Source: Algibacter sp045066735 (GTDB taxonomy: Bacteria; Bacteroidota; Bacteroidia; Flavobacteriales; Flavobacteriaceae). From it: DNA of 64,000 bases. The stretch is from the NCBI RefSeq assembly GCF_045066735.1, contig NZ_JBISHH010000026.1, positions 620,001 through 684,000 of the forward strand, in the 5' to 3' direction. The translations under genes were made by a program, and so were the position numbers. Position 1 is the first letter of the stretch, and each line of letters opens with the position of its first letter. The notes under the pieces were generated by a model that saw only the letters and a list, made by a program, of their open reading frames with translations, did no database searches and was not told the origin of the DNA. Positions 43,707 to 53,037 of the stretch are shown piece after piece.

Positions 43707-45667
43707 TGAGTCAAGATCAAACAGAAATACTACAACGCGCTCTCAAAAGAGAAAAAGCAGCAAGAAAAGCTGCTGAATCCATACTTGAAGAAAAATCGAG
43801 AGAGCTGTTTTTTACCACCCAAAGATTAGAAATTTTATTAGACGAAAAATCCTCCCAACTTCAAGGTGTTTTTGAAAACATTATTGATGCCTATGTTGTT
43901 ATGGATATAGGTGGTAATGTTATAAAATTTAACGAAGCTGCAACCAAATTATTTGGTTACGATATAGAAAAAGAAAAAGTAAATGTTACCAACCTAGTCT
44001 ATAAAGAAGATTATGAGTATGCCATAAATTCCTTTATGGAATTAACATCTAAAGGTTTTTTTAAGGATTACGAGGCGCGAGTATATACCAAATCTAAAGA
44101 AGTTAAGTGGGTGCATATTAATGCTAGTATTATCTTTGATAAAGATAAAAAGCCAGTTGCAGCTCAAGGTATTGTTAGAGATATTAGCGATCAAAAAAGA
44201 TCTGCAGAAAAATTAATAGAATCAGAAAATCGATTAGCGACTCTAGTTTTAAATTTAGATAGCGGTATTATTCTCGAAGATGAGAATAGAAAAATAGTAC
44301 TCACAAATAATAAATTTTGTGAGCTTTTTGGTATAGATGCAAATCCTAAAGATTTGTTAGGTATGGATTGTACTGCCGCATCGGAACAAAACAAGGTGCT
44401 CTTTAAAAATCCGGAAGGATTTATAAAACGCATGCGTGAAATTGATGCGAATAAAAAAACAGTAATTGGAGATGAGTTAGAAATGCTCGATGGAAAAATA
44501 CTGGAACGTAATTATATGCCAATAATTACAGATAATATCTATAAAGGATATTTATGGACCTTTACCGATGTAACCTTAAAACGTACGTATCGAAAAAGCT
44601 TAGAAGCTCAAAAGCAAAAATATTATAATATTATTGCGAATATGAATCTGGGCATGGTTGAGGTTGATATTAATGAGAAAATTTTAATGGTAAATCAGAG
44701 TTTTGAAAAAATGTCTGGTTATACTCAAGAAGAAGTTTTAGGACAAAATGCAAGAGAATTGTTGTCTTCTAGTAAAGAAGAAGGTAAAGCTATTATAGAA
44801 GAAAATATAAAGCGCCGAAGAGGGGAGTCTACTTCTTACGAGTTTAAAGCCCTTTGTAAGGGTGGTAAAACTAGGCATTGGTTAATTAGTGGTGCTCCTA
44901 ATTATAATTTGGATGGTGAAATAGTTGGTTCTATTGGTATACATTTAGATATTACGGAACTTAAGAACTTAGAACTCCAAAAAGAAAAACTTCTTGAAAA
45001 ACTAGAAAAAAGTAATGATGAGTTACAAGAATACGCACACATAGTCTCTCACGATTTAAAATCACCTTTGCGTAGTATCGATGCTTTAGTAAGTTGGTTA
45101 AAAGAAGATAATAAAGATAAGTTGGATGACATGAGTATGCAAAATTTTGCGCTTATTGAAACTACCTTAGAGAAAATGGAACAATTAATAACCGATGTTT
45201 TAAACTACTCTAGTGTAGGCTCGGATATTGCGGAAAAAACAGATGTCGATTTGGACGATTTGTTAAACGGTCTCGTTACTATATTATACGTTCCTGAGCA
45301 TATTAAAATAAAAATGCTTAAACCTTTACCTACCGTTAAAGGAGATAAAACCAAGCTACAACAACTTTTTCAAAATTTAATAAGTAACTCAGTTAAATTT
45401 ATAGATAAAGAAGAAGGTAGTATAACCGTAGATTTTGATGATTTAAAAAGCCATTATAAATTTTCAATAAAAGATAATGGTATTGGTATTGATAAAAAAT
45501 ATCATGATAAAATTTTTAAAATATTTCATTCATTAAAGAAAAGTAAAGATTCGTCTGGCATAGGACTATCGATTGTTAAAAAAATTGTCGATTTACATGA
45601 AGGTGAAATCTGGTTAGATAGTGAACCTAATATAGGAACCACTTTTTATTTTACATTAAAAAAATAG
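43706..45667 (+). CDS. multi-PAS sensor histidine kinase, H-NOX-associated
   Basis: 653 residues, no membrane segment. An N-terminal coiled coil (ALKREKAARKAAESILEEK) of the kind seen in H-NOX-linked kinases precedes three PAS domains (about 50-165, 170-290 and 300-420; PAC-like ends AAQGIVRDISDQK and GSIGIHLDITELK). The H-box YAHIVSHDLKSPLRSID has His449 and the ATPase domain follows (NLISNSVKF, DNGIGI, SGIGLSIVKKIV). The catalytic part is strikingly like that of the 359-residue kinase two genes downstream, so one probably arose from the other by duplication. Its gene is 2 bases before the FIST gene. Confidence 0.92.
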   Translation: MSQDQTEILQRALKREKAARKAAESILEEKSRELFFTTQRLEILLDEKSSQLQGVFENIIDAYVVMDIGGNVIKFNEAATKLFGYDIEKEKVNVTNLVYKEDYEYAINSFMELTSKGFFKDYEARVYTKSKEVKWVHINASIIFDKDKKPVAAQGIVRDISDQKRSAEKLIESENRLATLVLNLDSGIILEDENRKIVLTNNKFCELFGIDANPKDLLGMDCTAASEQNKVLFKNPEGFIKRMREIDANKKTVIGDELEMLDGKILERNYMPIITDNIYKGYLWTFTDVTLKRTYRKSLEAQKQKYYNIIANMNLGMVEVDINEKILMVNQSFEKMSGYTQEEVLGQNARELLSSSKEEGKAIIEENIKRRRGESTSYEFKALCKGGKTRHWLISGAPNYNLDGEIVGSIGIHLDITELKNLELQKEKLLEKLEKSNDELQEYAHIVSHDLKSPLRSIDALVSWLKEDNKDKLDDMSMQNFALIETTLEKMEQLITDVLNYSSVGSDIAEKTDVDLDDLLNGLVTILYVPEHIKIKMLKPLPTVKGDKTKLQQLFQNLISNSVKFIDKEEGSITVDFDDLKSHYKFSIKDNGIGIDKKYHDKIFKIFHSLKKSKDSSGIGLSIVKKIVDLHEGEIWLDSEPNIGTTFYFTLKK

Positions 45668-45669
45668 CC

Positions 45670-46803
45670 ATGAAAGCAGTACAATTAGTAAAGCATAAAA
45701 ATAAAGATTGGGAATACGTAATCGAAAATCAAGATCTTAAAGAACCTCTAGTTCTTGTTTTTGGAAATAGATATCTATTAGAAAACGGTTCTATTTACGA
45801 AGAGCTTAGAGATAAATTTCCCGATGGTCATATTATATTTGCGTCATCTTGTGCAGAAATTTCATCAAATACTGTAAACGATGATAGTATTACGGTTACG
45901 GCTATAGAATTTGAAAAAAGTAAATTTGTTATTAAAACAAGCAACGTTTTAAATACAGATTTAGATAGTTATAAAACAGGAAACGAATTAATTAAACAAT
46001 TACCACAGGAAGGCTTAAAATATGTTTTTGTAGTCTCGGAAGGTAGTTTTATTAACGGTAGCCAACTTACTCAAGGTATGAGTGCTTCTACAGAAGATAA
46101 TTTAGTTATTACAGGAGGTTTATGTGGAGATGATGCTCGTTTTGAAAAAACGCTAGCATCTTATAACGAAAACCCAAAAGAAGGCGAATTGGTGGCTGTA
46201 GGCTTTTATGGAGAAACATTAGAGATATCTTTTTCAATTCATGGAGGATGGACACCTTTTGGGCCAGAGCGTATAGTAACCAAATCAGAGGGGAATATTC
46301 TTTATGAGCTCGATGGTTTACCAGCTCTAGATTTATATAAAAATTATCTAGGAGAAAAAGCTAAGGATTTACCAGGTGCTGCGCTGTTGTACCCATTTAA
46401 TGTGAAAACAGAAGATGAAACCCAATCTATTGTTCGGTCTATTTTAAATATTGATGAAGAAAAGAATGCCGTAATTTTAGCAGGAGATATAAAAGAAAAA
46501 GCTAAAGTACAACTTATGATGACTAATGTCGATCATATTGCAAATGCATCAGAACGTGCTGCTAGACAGGCTTTAGAACATAGGGCAAATAAGCCAGAAC
46601 TAGCTATACTAGTTAGTTGCATTGGTAGAAAATTAGTTCTCGACCAACGTGTAGAGGAGGAGATAGAAGAAGTTATTGAAGTTATAGGGAAAGATGCTGT
46701 TATCAGTGGTTTTTATTCTTATGGCGAAATAGCGCCTTTTCACGGTGAAGTTGCATGTCAATTACACAACCAAACCATGACCATAACGCTTATAAGCGAA
46801 TAG
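45670..46803 (+). CDS. FIST-domain sensor protein, NosP-like
   Basis: 377 residues made of FIST_N (about 30-225; GHIIFASSCAEISSN, GGLCGDDARFEKTLASYN) and FIST_C (about 225-370; ALDLYKNYLGEKA, ending SGFYSYGEIAPFHG ... LHNQTMTITLI). Stand-alone FIST proteins encoded beside kinases include the heme-based NO sensor NosP. Whether this one binds heme cannot be decided by eye. It is flanked by two kinase genes (gaps of 2 and 3 bases) and shares the operon with an H-NOX gene, which makes an NO-sensing role plausible. Confidence 0.87.
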   Translation: MKAVQLVKHKNKDWEYVIENQDLKEPLVLVFGNRYLLENGSIYEELRDKFPDGHIIFASSCAEISSNTVNDDSITVTAIEFEKSKFVIKTSNVLNTDLDSYKTGNELIKQLPQEGLKYVFVVSEGSFINGSQLTQGMSASTEDNLVITGGLCGDDARFEKTLASYNENPKEGELVAVGFYGETLEISFSIHGGWTPFGPERIVTKSEGNILYELDGLPALDLYKNYLGEKAKDLPGAALLYPFNVKTEDETQSIVRSILNIDEEKNAVILAGDIKEKAKVQLMMTNVDHIANASERAARQALEHRANKPELAILVSCIGRKLVLDQRVEEEIEEVIEVIGKDAVISGFYSYGEIAPFHGEVACQLHNQTMTITLISE

Positions 46804-46806
46804 ATA

Positions 46807-47886
46807 ATGAATTCATTACTAAAAAGACAAATACGTAAATTTTTAAGTGAAGAATTAAAAAACAATAATGATTTAGCTGAATTTCTTAATGCAGTAGATC
46901 TTTCCTATAATAATTTTGACGAACAATCTAGCATGATTCAAAGAGCCATGTCTATTAGTTCTGATGAATTGTATTCGGCTAACCGAAAATTGCAAAAAGA
47001 AGCAAACGAGCAGAAAGAAGTTATTGAAAAACTGAAAAATGTTATCGATACCTTAAAATTCTACAACTTAAATGAAGATGAAAAACCGGAAAATGTTGAG
47101 TTAACAGGTTCTAAGTTGGTAGATTTTATCGATAATCAAACTAAGGAGATTATCGAAATGAATAAGCAAAAGCAATCACTCTTGAATGAGTTAGCCCATC
47201 AAAATCAAGAACTTAGTGATTATGCCCATATGGTATCTCACGATTTAAAATCACCTTTACGTAGCATAGATACCTTAACGAGTTGGTTAAAGGAAGATTA
47301 TAATGAATCGGTTGATGATAATGGTAAAAAAACATTGGATCTCATCAGATCCAATGTAGAAAAAATGGATACTTTAATTACAGGTATTTTAGAATACTCC
47401 ACCATCGGTAAAAACCAAATGGAGATTTATGATGTTGATGTAGATAAGCTTATAGACGATATCATAAAAACAATTCAAATCCCGGAAAACATCAATATTA
47501 CCAAATTTAACTTACCCGTTGTTAAAGGAGATAAATATAGGTTACAGCAATTGTTTCAAAATATAATAGGCAACGCTATTAAATACAATGACAAGGACCA
47601 AGGGATTATAGAAGTGGGGTCGGAAGACCTAGGCACGCATTGGAAGTTTCATATAAAGGATAATGGAAAAGGTATTGAAGAAACATATTTTAATAAAATT
47701 TTTAAAACCTTCATTAAATTAGAAAATAATCCGGAATCTACAGGAATCGGATTATCTATTGTTAAAAAAATAGTAGAACTATATGGTGGTAAAATATGGT
47801 TAGAATCTCAAGTTGATATTGGAACCACGTTTTACTTCACATTAAAAAAAGAACCACATGGAAAAACCCAATCAAACCTACATTAA
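46807..47886 (+). CDS. cytoplasmic histidine kinase, partner of the FIST protein
   Basis: 359 residues: an N-terminal helical region with long coiled coil (about 10-130; SANRKLQKEANEQKEVIEKL), no PAS domain, H-box YAHMVSHDLKSPLRSID with His145, and ATPase domain (NIIGNAIKY, DNGKGI, TGIGLSIVKKIV). The N-terminal layout is that of kinases cotranscribed with FIST/NosP proteins. The catalytic half closely matches the PAS kinase of this operon. Its end overlaps the HPt gene by 29 bases. Confidence 0.9.
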   Translation: MNSLLKRQIRKFLSEELKNNNDLAEFLNAVDLSYNNFDEQSSMIQRAMSISSDELYSANRKLQKEANEQKEVIEKLKNVIDTLKFYNLNEDEKPENVELTGSKLVDFIDNQTKEIIEMNKQKQSLLNELAHQNQELSDYAHMVSHDLKSPLRSIDTLTSWLKEDYNESVDDNGKKTLDLIRSNVEKMDTLITGILEYSTIGKNQMEIYDVDVDKLIDDIIKTIQIPENINITKFNLPVVKGDKYRLQQLFQNIIGNAIKYNDKDQGIIEVGSEDLGTHWKFHIKDNGKGIEETYFNKIFKTFIKLENNPESTGIGLSIVKKIVELYGGKIWLESQVDIGTTFYFTLKKEPHGKTQSNLH

Positions 47887-48175
47887 TAGTTTGTCTGGAG
47901 GAGACGAAGCCTTCAAGCAAAAACTCATAGATATTATTAAAAAAGAGTTTCCAGAAGAGAAACAAGTGTACTTTGACAACTATAAAGCTAAAAATTTTAA
48001 ATTAGCAGCAGATAATGTACATAAACTTAAACATAAAATTAGTATTTTAGGCCTTGAAAAGAGTTATGATGTTGCCGTAGATTATGAGACTAATTTATTA
48101 GAAGGGTCAACCGACCTAAAAGATGAATTTGAAGAAATCTTAAGCGCCATAACTAAATATCTTGAAGACATTTAA
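47858..48175 (+). CDS. HPt phosphotransfer protein
   Basis: 105 residues, one HPt helical bundle: VHKLKHKISILGLEKSY carries the phosphoacceptor His55. It overlaps the preceding kinase gene by 29 bases and precedes the LytTR regulator by 9, so it is well placed to pass phosphate between the REC-only protein and the LytTR receiver. Confidence 0.87.
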   Translation: MEKPNQTYINSLSGGDEAFKQKLIDIIKKEFPEEKQVYFDNYKAKNFKLAADNVHKLKHKISILGLEKSYDVAVDYETNLLEGSTDLKDEFEEILSAITKYLEDI

Positions 48176-48184
48176 ATATTATTT

Positions 48185-48898
48185 ATGAATTGTATTGTTA
48201 TTGATGACGAAGCCACAGCTAGACTGATTATTTCTCAACTATGCTCAAATGTGCCGAGTCTCGATGTATTAGAAGATTTTCCTAATGCCATGCAAGCCAT
48301 AAAATACTTAAACCAAAACGAAGTAGATTTAATTTTCTTGGACATACACATGCCAGATTTTACTGGGTTCGATTTTATTGATACTCTAAAAAATCCTCCA
48401 AAAATAATTTTAACAACCTCCGATCCTAAATTTGCAATTCAAGCTTTTGAGTATGAGTGTATTGTAGATTATTTAGTAAAGCCTATATCTCAAGAACGTT
48501 TTGATAAGGCGATTGTTAAAGCTGAAACAAAACAATCTATACCTTCTAAAACTGCTGCTAACACAGATAAAGCAGAAACTACCTCGGGTAACCATTTGTA
48601 CATAAATATTGATAGGCGTTTAATAAAAATAGATATTCCAAGTATTTATTTAGTTGAAGCTAAAGGAGATTATATTCAAGTAAAAACCGAAGATAAAAAT
48701 TACACAGTACATTCTACCTTAAAGAAAATTGAAGACAAATTACCTGACGATTTGTTTTTAAAAGTGCATAGATCTTACATCATAAATGTTAAAAAAATTA
48801 TTGATATAGAAGACAATAGTGTGCTTATTAAAAAAGATGTTATCCCTGTAAGTCGCTCTAATAGACCCGAACTTATGAAACGTTTGAATTTACTTTAA
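48185..48898 (+). CDS. LytTR-family response regulator, output of the NO-sensing operon
   Basis: 237 residues: receiver domain (VIDDEA, Asp53 in FLDIHMPDFTG, LTTSDPKFA, LVKPIS) and C-terminal LytTR domain (about 140-235; IYLVEAKGDYIQV, LFLKVHRSYIINV, VIPVSRSNR). It is the only DNA-binding protein of the seven-gene operon and so its likely output. Candidate targets carry an ACCATTCGTCTA-like motif and lie just downstream (see findings). Confidence 0.93.
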   Translation: MNCIVIDDEATARLIISQLCSNVPSLDVLEDFPNAMQAIKYLNQNEVDLIFLDIHMPDFTGFDFIDTLKNPPKIILTTSDPKFAIQAFEYECIVDYLVKPISQERFDKAIVKAETKQSIPSKTAANTDKAETTSGNHLYINIDRRLIKIDIPSIYLVEAKGDYIQVKTEDKNYTVHSTLKKIEDKLPDDLFLKVHRSYIINVKKIIDIEDNSVLIKKDVIPVSRSNRPELMKRLNLL

Positions 48899-48907
48899 TT
48901 TGGTTTT

Positions 48908-48935
48908 TTGGTAATTTTAGAAGTATTTATTTTTG
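48908..48935 (+). promoter_or_regulatory. promoter of the small membrane protein gene
   Basis: TTG at 48908-48910, 17 bases, TATTTTTG at 48928-48935; 27 bases before the ATG. Confidence 0.6.
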
Positions 48936-48962
48936 TGTCTTTATCATTGAAAAACTTATAAA

Positions 48963-49313
48963 ATGAAGCAGTATTTTAAAAATAATTCAATCCAAATTTA
49001 TAGAATATTAATAGGAATTGTGTTGATTGGAAAAATATCTAATTGGTTTCTAAATTACAGCGACGAAACTAATAAGTTACTTAATACATTAATGTTCTGT
49101 TTAATAGGGATAGCTTACCTCACTTTTTCGTGGGCGTTAGATAAAGCTATTCTAAAACTAATATTTGTTATTTGCGGACTGTATTTAATAGTGATGAATT
49201 TTATACCAGACTTTGGTTGGAATTCACGAATTGGAATTACCTGTATTTTGACGGCACTTGTAATTGGTAAATTTTTACCAGAGGAAGATGTTGAAGAAGG
49301 AATTGTAATATAG
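48963..49313 (+). CDS. small integral membrane protein of unknown function
   Basis: 116 residues with four likely membrane helices (about 11-29, 40-57, 63-81 and 88-105) and an acidic C-terminus (FLPEEDVEEG). No family is recognised. It has its own promoter and lies directly after the LytTR gene. Confidence 0.65.
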   Translation: MKQYFKNNSIQIYRILIGIVLIGKISNWFLNYSDETNKLLNTLMFCLIGIAYLTFSWALDKAILKLIFVICGLYLIVMNFIPDFGWNSRIGITCILTALVIGKFLPEEDVEEGIVI

Positions 49314-49743
49314 TAAAACTAGTTCCATAACCATTTTAAAATAAATATTACCGCGGATATATAATTGTTTATATCGCAAAAGTGATATCTAGTGAGTTTT
49401 TTATTCTTCTTAATTGTTTTTATAAATATCAGATACTGATCATTAAAACATCGTTATTTCTTTAAATTCCTCAACCAATCCCTACTTCGTTCAATAATTG
49501 AATTTATTTTAACTTTCTTGTTTTTAGAGTGTTAAGTGTTTCTTGATTTGTTGTTTTCTTCAATAAAACGAAATAAAAAAGTGTATTACAGCGGTTTTAT
49601 TCGCTTATTATCGTTGAAATGTAGTTAAAAGCATTCATCCTATAAATTTTACCATTCGTCTATACTTCAAATTCAGTTAAGCGAAAATTGTAAAACTCAA
49701 CTGTCTTTCCTTATAATTTTGTCATCAAATTAATCCAATCACG
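49314..49743. other. intergenic region with candidate LytTR site
   Basis: 430 bases with no gene. The only structure I see is the motif and promoter at 49651-49721 near its right end. Confidence 0.7.
49651..49721 (+). promoter_or_regulatory. candidate LytTR site and promoter of the CAP-lipoprotein gene
   Basis: ACCATTCGTCTATAC at 49651, then TCAGTTAAG starting 22 bases later as a possible second half, and minus-7 box TAATTTTG at 49714-49721. The upstream motif is repeated almost exactly at 50270. Confidence 0.55.
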
Positions 49744-50238
49744 ATGAAGAAATTATTACTTATAACCGCAGTTTTATTATCAACTTTTTTAACGTCTTGT
49801 TCTGTAGAAGAAGATATTAACACACCAGAAGAATATAATTCAGAAACCACTAATGTAGAGTATACTCAATTGGATTATGATGTAGTTGAGTTAATTAATG
49901 AGCACAGAATTTCTAAAGGGTTAACAGAACTTAATATTTTAAATAAAGCTTCTCAACAAGCAAGTTCTCATAATGTGTACATGGTAAAGAAAGGAACACC
50001 AAGTCACGATTTTTTTTATGTACGTTCTGAGAATCTTAAAAAGGAAGCAAAAGCTATAGCCGTTTCCGAAAATGTGGGCTATGGTTTTAGCACGGCAAAA
50101 ACTTTAGTTAAGGCTTGGTTAAAAAGTGACGAGCATAGAAAAAACCTAGAAAATCCAAATTTTACCGATATGGGAATTTCATCAAAACAAGATGAAAATG
50201 GAAGAAGTTATTTTACTAATATTTTTGTAAAAAGATAA
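49744..50238 (+). CDS. CAP-domain (SCP/PR-1-like) lipoprotein
   Basis: 164 residues with a lipoprotein signal (FLTSC, lipidated Cys19) and a CAP domain: ELINEHRISKGLTELNI, ASQQASSHNVYM, SHDFFYVRSE, SENVGYGF, LVKAWLKSDEHRKNLENPNF and YFTNIFVKR. Both His residues of the usual CAP site (in SSHN and SDEH) and the Glu of SENV are present. Bacterial CAP proteins are envelope proteins of mostly unknown activity. It carries the same upstream motif as the next gene. Confidence 0.9.
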   Translation: MKKLLLITAVLLSTFLTSCSVEEDINTPEEYNSETTNVEYTQLDYDVVELINEHRISKGLTELNILNKASQQASSHNVYMVKKGTPSHDFFYVRSENLKKEAKAIAVSENVGYGFSTAKTLVKAWLKSDEHRKNLENPNFTDMGISSKQDENGRSYFTNIFVKR

Positions 50239-50269
50239 TAGCAAAAAAACGGTTCAACGGCATTAATCT

Positions 50270-50339
50270 ACCATTCGTCTACACTAAAATTGAACTAAAC
50301 GAAAAATAAAATTTTCAACGTATTTCTATAGTAAATTTA
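50270..50339 (+). promoter_or_regulatory. candidate LytTR site and promoter of the T9SS protein gene
   Basis: ACCATTCGTCTACAC at 50270 with AACTAAACG downstream, and a near-consensus minus-7 TAAATTTA at 50332-50339. Motif-to-box distance is 62 bases, against 63 at 49651. Confidence 0.52.
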
Positions 50340-50361
50340 CAGTATCATAAAAACCCAAATC

Positions 50362-52977
50362 ATGACAACAAAATTACCTACCTTAAAAAACAAAATAGTA
50401 GTACTTACTGTGCTGTTATTTAGTTTAATAAGTACATCACAAAACACACCTTTTAATTGTGATTATAGCGCATATCTATTTCAGTATAATGATGTTTATG
50501 CTATTGATTTAGCTTCAGGAAATTCATTTCTTGCAGCTGAGGATGTTACTCCTGGAAACATTAATGCTGCTGCCTACAATCCTGCAGATGGATATATTTG
50601 GGGATATGTAAGTACGCCTTCCAATACCATTATTAGAATTGGAAAAGATTTTACAACAACATCTTTTAACATTCCTGAGTTTGATTCTAAAAACAAGTAT
50701 ATTGGAGATGTTAATCCAGATGGTATTTATTTTTTAAAAGGAGGTGGAAGCACTTATTACAAAGTAGATTTAAATCCGGAATCTGCTAATTACTCAAAAT
50801 ATTTATCTACAGAAACATTATCTCAGAATATTAGTATTCACGATTGGGCTTTTAATGCTGTAGATGGTAATTTATATGCTCTAGAGAAAACATCGAATAT
50901 TTTATATAGAATTAACCCTGTAACTAGCGCTGTGCAAAGTTTGGGAGAGGTTCCAATTTTGTCAGGATTAAATTATACTTATGGTGCTGTTTATTTTGAT
51001 GCAGATGGTCGTTTTTACGTTTCAGCCAACCAAACAGGTACTATTTATGTTATTCAAAGCGTACAAGATTTAACTCCAGAATCTACTATGGATTCTAACT
51101 TATTTGCATTTGGTCCTTCAAGCGCAAGTAACGATGGTGCCCGTTGTCCAACAGCTCCTGTCGCTCAAGAAATTTGTGATAATGGTATTGATGATGATGG
51201 TGATGGGTTAATTGATTGTGAAGATCCTTCTTGTTCAGGTTATACAGGTTGTCCAGTTTTACAAGTATCTTCAACGTCTAGTGGTAACGACGGCGGTTTA
51301 GAAAGTAACAATAGATTATCTCAACAAATAAGTAAGCGTAATTTTAATAGAGCGAAAAATAGTTATAAATTTAATCAAACAGCTGCAAAGCGTCTAACGA
51401 AGTCTAAAAACTACGGAAGATCTACATCTACTAAAAACGGATCTTTTCAACTATCAGATTTAATGCCTTTAGAAGCGATTAATGAAGATAGCGTGATTGA
51501 ATCGTCTCCAACCGATTTAATTGGAATAACAAATGCAACCGATGTTTATTCGGTAGATTATATTAGAAATAACGAATCGGTAGCTTCAATTTTATTATTA
51601 AAAACGGAAGATGGTGTTTACGAGCATACAAAATATATTTGCGATCGTTTATTAGGCGCACAATTAATTTCTGTTTCAACTATCGAAATTAACGAACAGC
51701 AGTTTATTAAATCTTTAATTAGAACAATAGAAGGTACGGTAGAGTTTGTTTTAAGTCTTTCGGCTAAATCAATCAATAACGATCAAAACTTTGGAATTGA
51801 AAGTCACTGGAATTTAGATAAATATGAAGATAATGTAGGGTTTTATAACTTTCAAATTTGGTCTAATTCTTTAGATGATTTATTAAAATTAGGAGAAGAA
51901 GTTGTAAGTCTTTTAGAGGTTCAAAAACCTATCGACAGCTATAATAACTCAACTCCACCAACGGTATTTGTTAGAACGGGTCACTATAACAACGGTAAAT
52001 TAAATCTTCAAATTGTAAACACAAATAGGAGTGAAGCGGTTGTTTTTGATGGTGGTGTAAGATCTACAGAAACTCATGAAGTTGAATATGTTTCAACTAA
52101 TATAGATTTAACAGGAGATTATATAACTAATATTGAAGTTGATGCTGGAAGTCTATTTGACATTGGATTTAGAATTGGTGATGGTGTGCAAACTCCAGAT
52201 GATTTATTTATGTCTGATGGTCCTTGGGGATATGATGATGCTGCAACAAGCACAGAGGTTACAGAATACACTATTGAAACCAATACAGAAGAATTAAATA
52301 ATGATGATTATAATGTAGAGCGTAACATTACGTTAAAGGCTACTACCAGTGAGTATATCGCTGCCTACCGTGCCATAACACCTAAGTTTAACCCAATAGA
52401 TTTATCAGATTACGAAAGTTTTAATTTTGAAGCTAAAGGTACCGGAACTTTAATTGTAAGATTGGTTAAAGAAAGCGTTGAAAACTGGGAAACACAGTAT
52501 AAAGCAACTGTAAATTTAACAACCAGTATAGCGAGTTATACGCTACCATTTTCTGAGTTCATATCTACCAATGGATCACCATTAGACGCAACAGATGTAA
52601 CATCTATTGTATTTACTATGTTAGCCGAAAATGGAGAAGAAGTAACAAAGGAAATGACTTTAGAGCAATTACGTTTTGCAAAAGCAACAACATTATCTCT
52701 ATCTACAATTTCAGAAGAAGAAGGCTTAACAACTACCGCTATGCCTAATCCAATGACATCTAAAACAAGTATACAATTTACAGCAGAACAAGCAGAAAAT
52801 GTTGAGCTTTTAGTATATAATCAATTAGGTAGCTTAGTAAATAAAATAGCTTATAGCACTGTACCAGGTGTAAATGAGATTGAACTTAAACGCGGAAGTT
52901 TAAGCACCGGTATCTATTTCTGTAAAATAAAAAGTAGTTTAACTACATACAAAACAACAAAACTACTCCTAGAATAA
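50362..52977 (+). CDS. large secreted protein with T9SS C-terminal sorting domain
   Basis: 871 residues. A signal peptide (about 1-27) is followed by a beta-propeller-like region (about 30-265; YAIDLASGNSF, YRINPVTSAVQSLGEV), a calcium-binding-like MopE motif EICDNGIDDDGDGLIDCEDP (about 271-290), a long basic Ser/Asn-rich linker, a second globular part (about 370-640), a carbohydrate-binding-like beta domain (about 650-775; ESFNFEAKGTGTLIVRLV) and a type A sorting domain (about 790-871; AMPNPMTSKTSIQF, LYVYNQLG-like LLVYNQLGSLV, GIYFCKIKSS). It should be exported by Sec, then by T9SS to the surface. Function unknown; possibly an adhesin or matrix protein. Confidence 0.85.
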   Translation: MTTKLPTLKNKIVVLTVLLFSLISTSQNTPFNCDYSAYLFQYNDVYAIDLASGNSFLAAEDVTPGNINAAAYNPADGYIWGYVSTPSNTIIRIGKDFTTTSFNIPEFDSKNKYIGDVNPDGIYFLKGGGSTYYKVDLNPESANYSKYLSTETLSQNISIHDWAFNAVDGNLYALEKTSNILYRINPVTSAVQSLGEVPILSGLNYTYGAVYFDADGRFYVSANQTGTIYVIQSVQDLTPESTMDSNLFAFGPSSASNDGARCPTAPVAQEICDNGIDDDGDGLIDCEDPSCSGYTGCPVLQVSSTSSGNDGGLESNNRLSQQISKRNFNRAKNSYKFNQTAAKRLTKSKNYGRSTSTKNGSFQLSDLMPLEAINEDSVIESSPTDLIGITNATDVYSVDYIRNNESVASILLLKTEDGVYEHTKYICDRLLGAQLISVSTIEINEQQFIKSLIRTIEGTVEFVLSLSAKSINNDQNFGIESHWNLDKYEDNVGFYNFQIWSNSLDDLLKLGEEVVSLLEVQKPIDSYNNSTPPTVFVRTGHYNNGKLNLQIVNTNRSEAVVFDGGVRSTETHEVEYVSTNIDLTGDYITNIEVDAGSLFDIGFRIGDGVQTPDDLFMSDGPWGYDDAATSTEVTEYTIETNTEELNNDDYNVERNITLKATTSEYIAAYRAITPKFNPIDLSDYESFNFEAKGTGTLIVRLVKESVENWETQYKATVNLTTSIASYTLPFSEFISTNGSPLDATDVTSIVFTMLAENGEEVTKEMTLEQLRFAKATTLSLSTISEEEGLTTTAMPNPMTSKTSIQFTAEQAENVELLVYNQLGSLVNKIAYSTVPGVNEIELKRGSLSTGIYFCKIKSSLTTYKTTKLLLE

Positions 52978-53000
52978 TTAATAGCAAATTACTCTTGTAG

Positions 53001-53037
53001 TATGGCAAAAGACGAAAGTTTTTTGCCATTTTTTTTG
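53001..53037 (+). terminator. intrinsic terminator after the T9SS protein gene
   Basis: ATGGCAAAA pairs with TTTTGCCAT and is followed by eight T residues. Confidence 0.85.
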
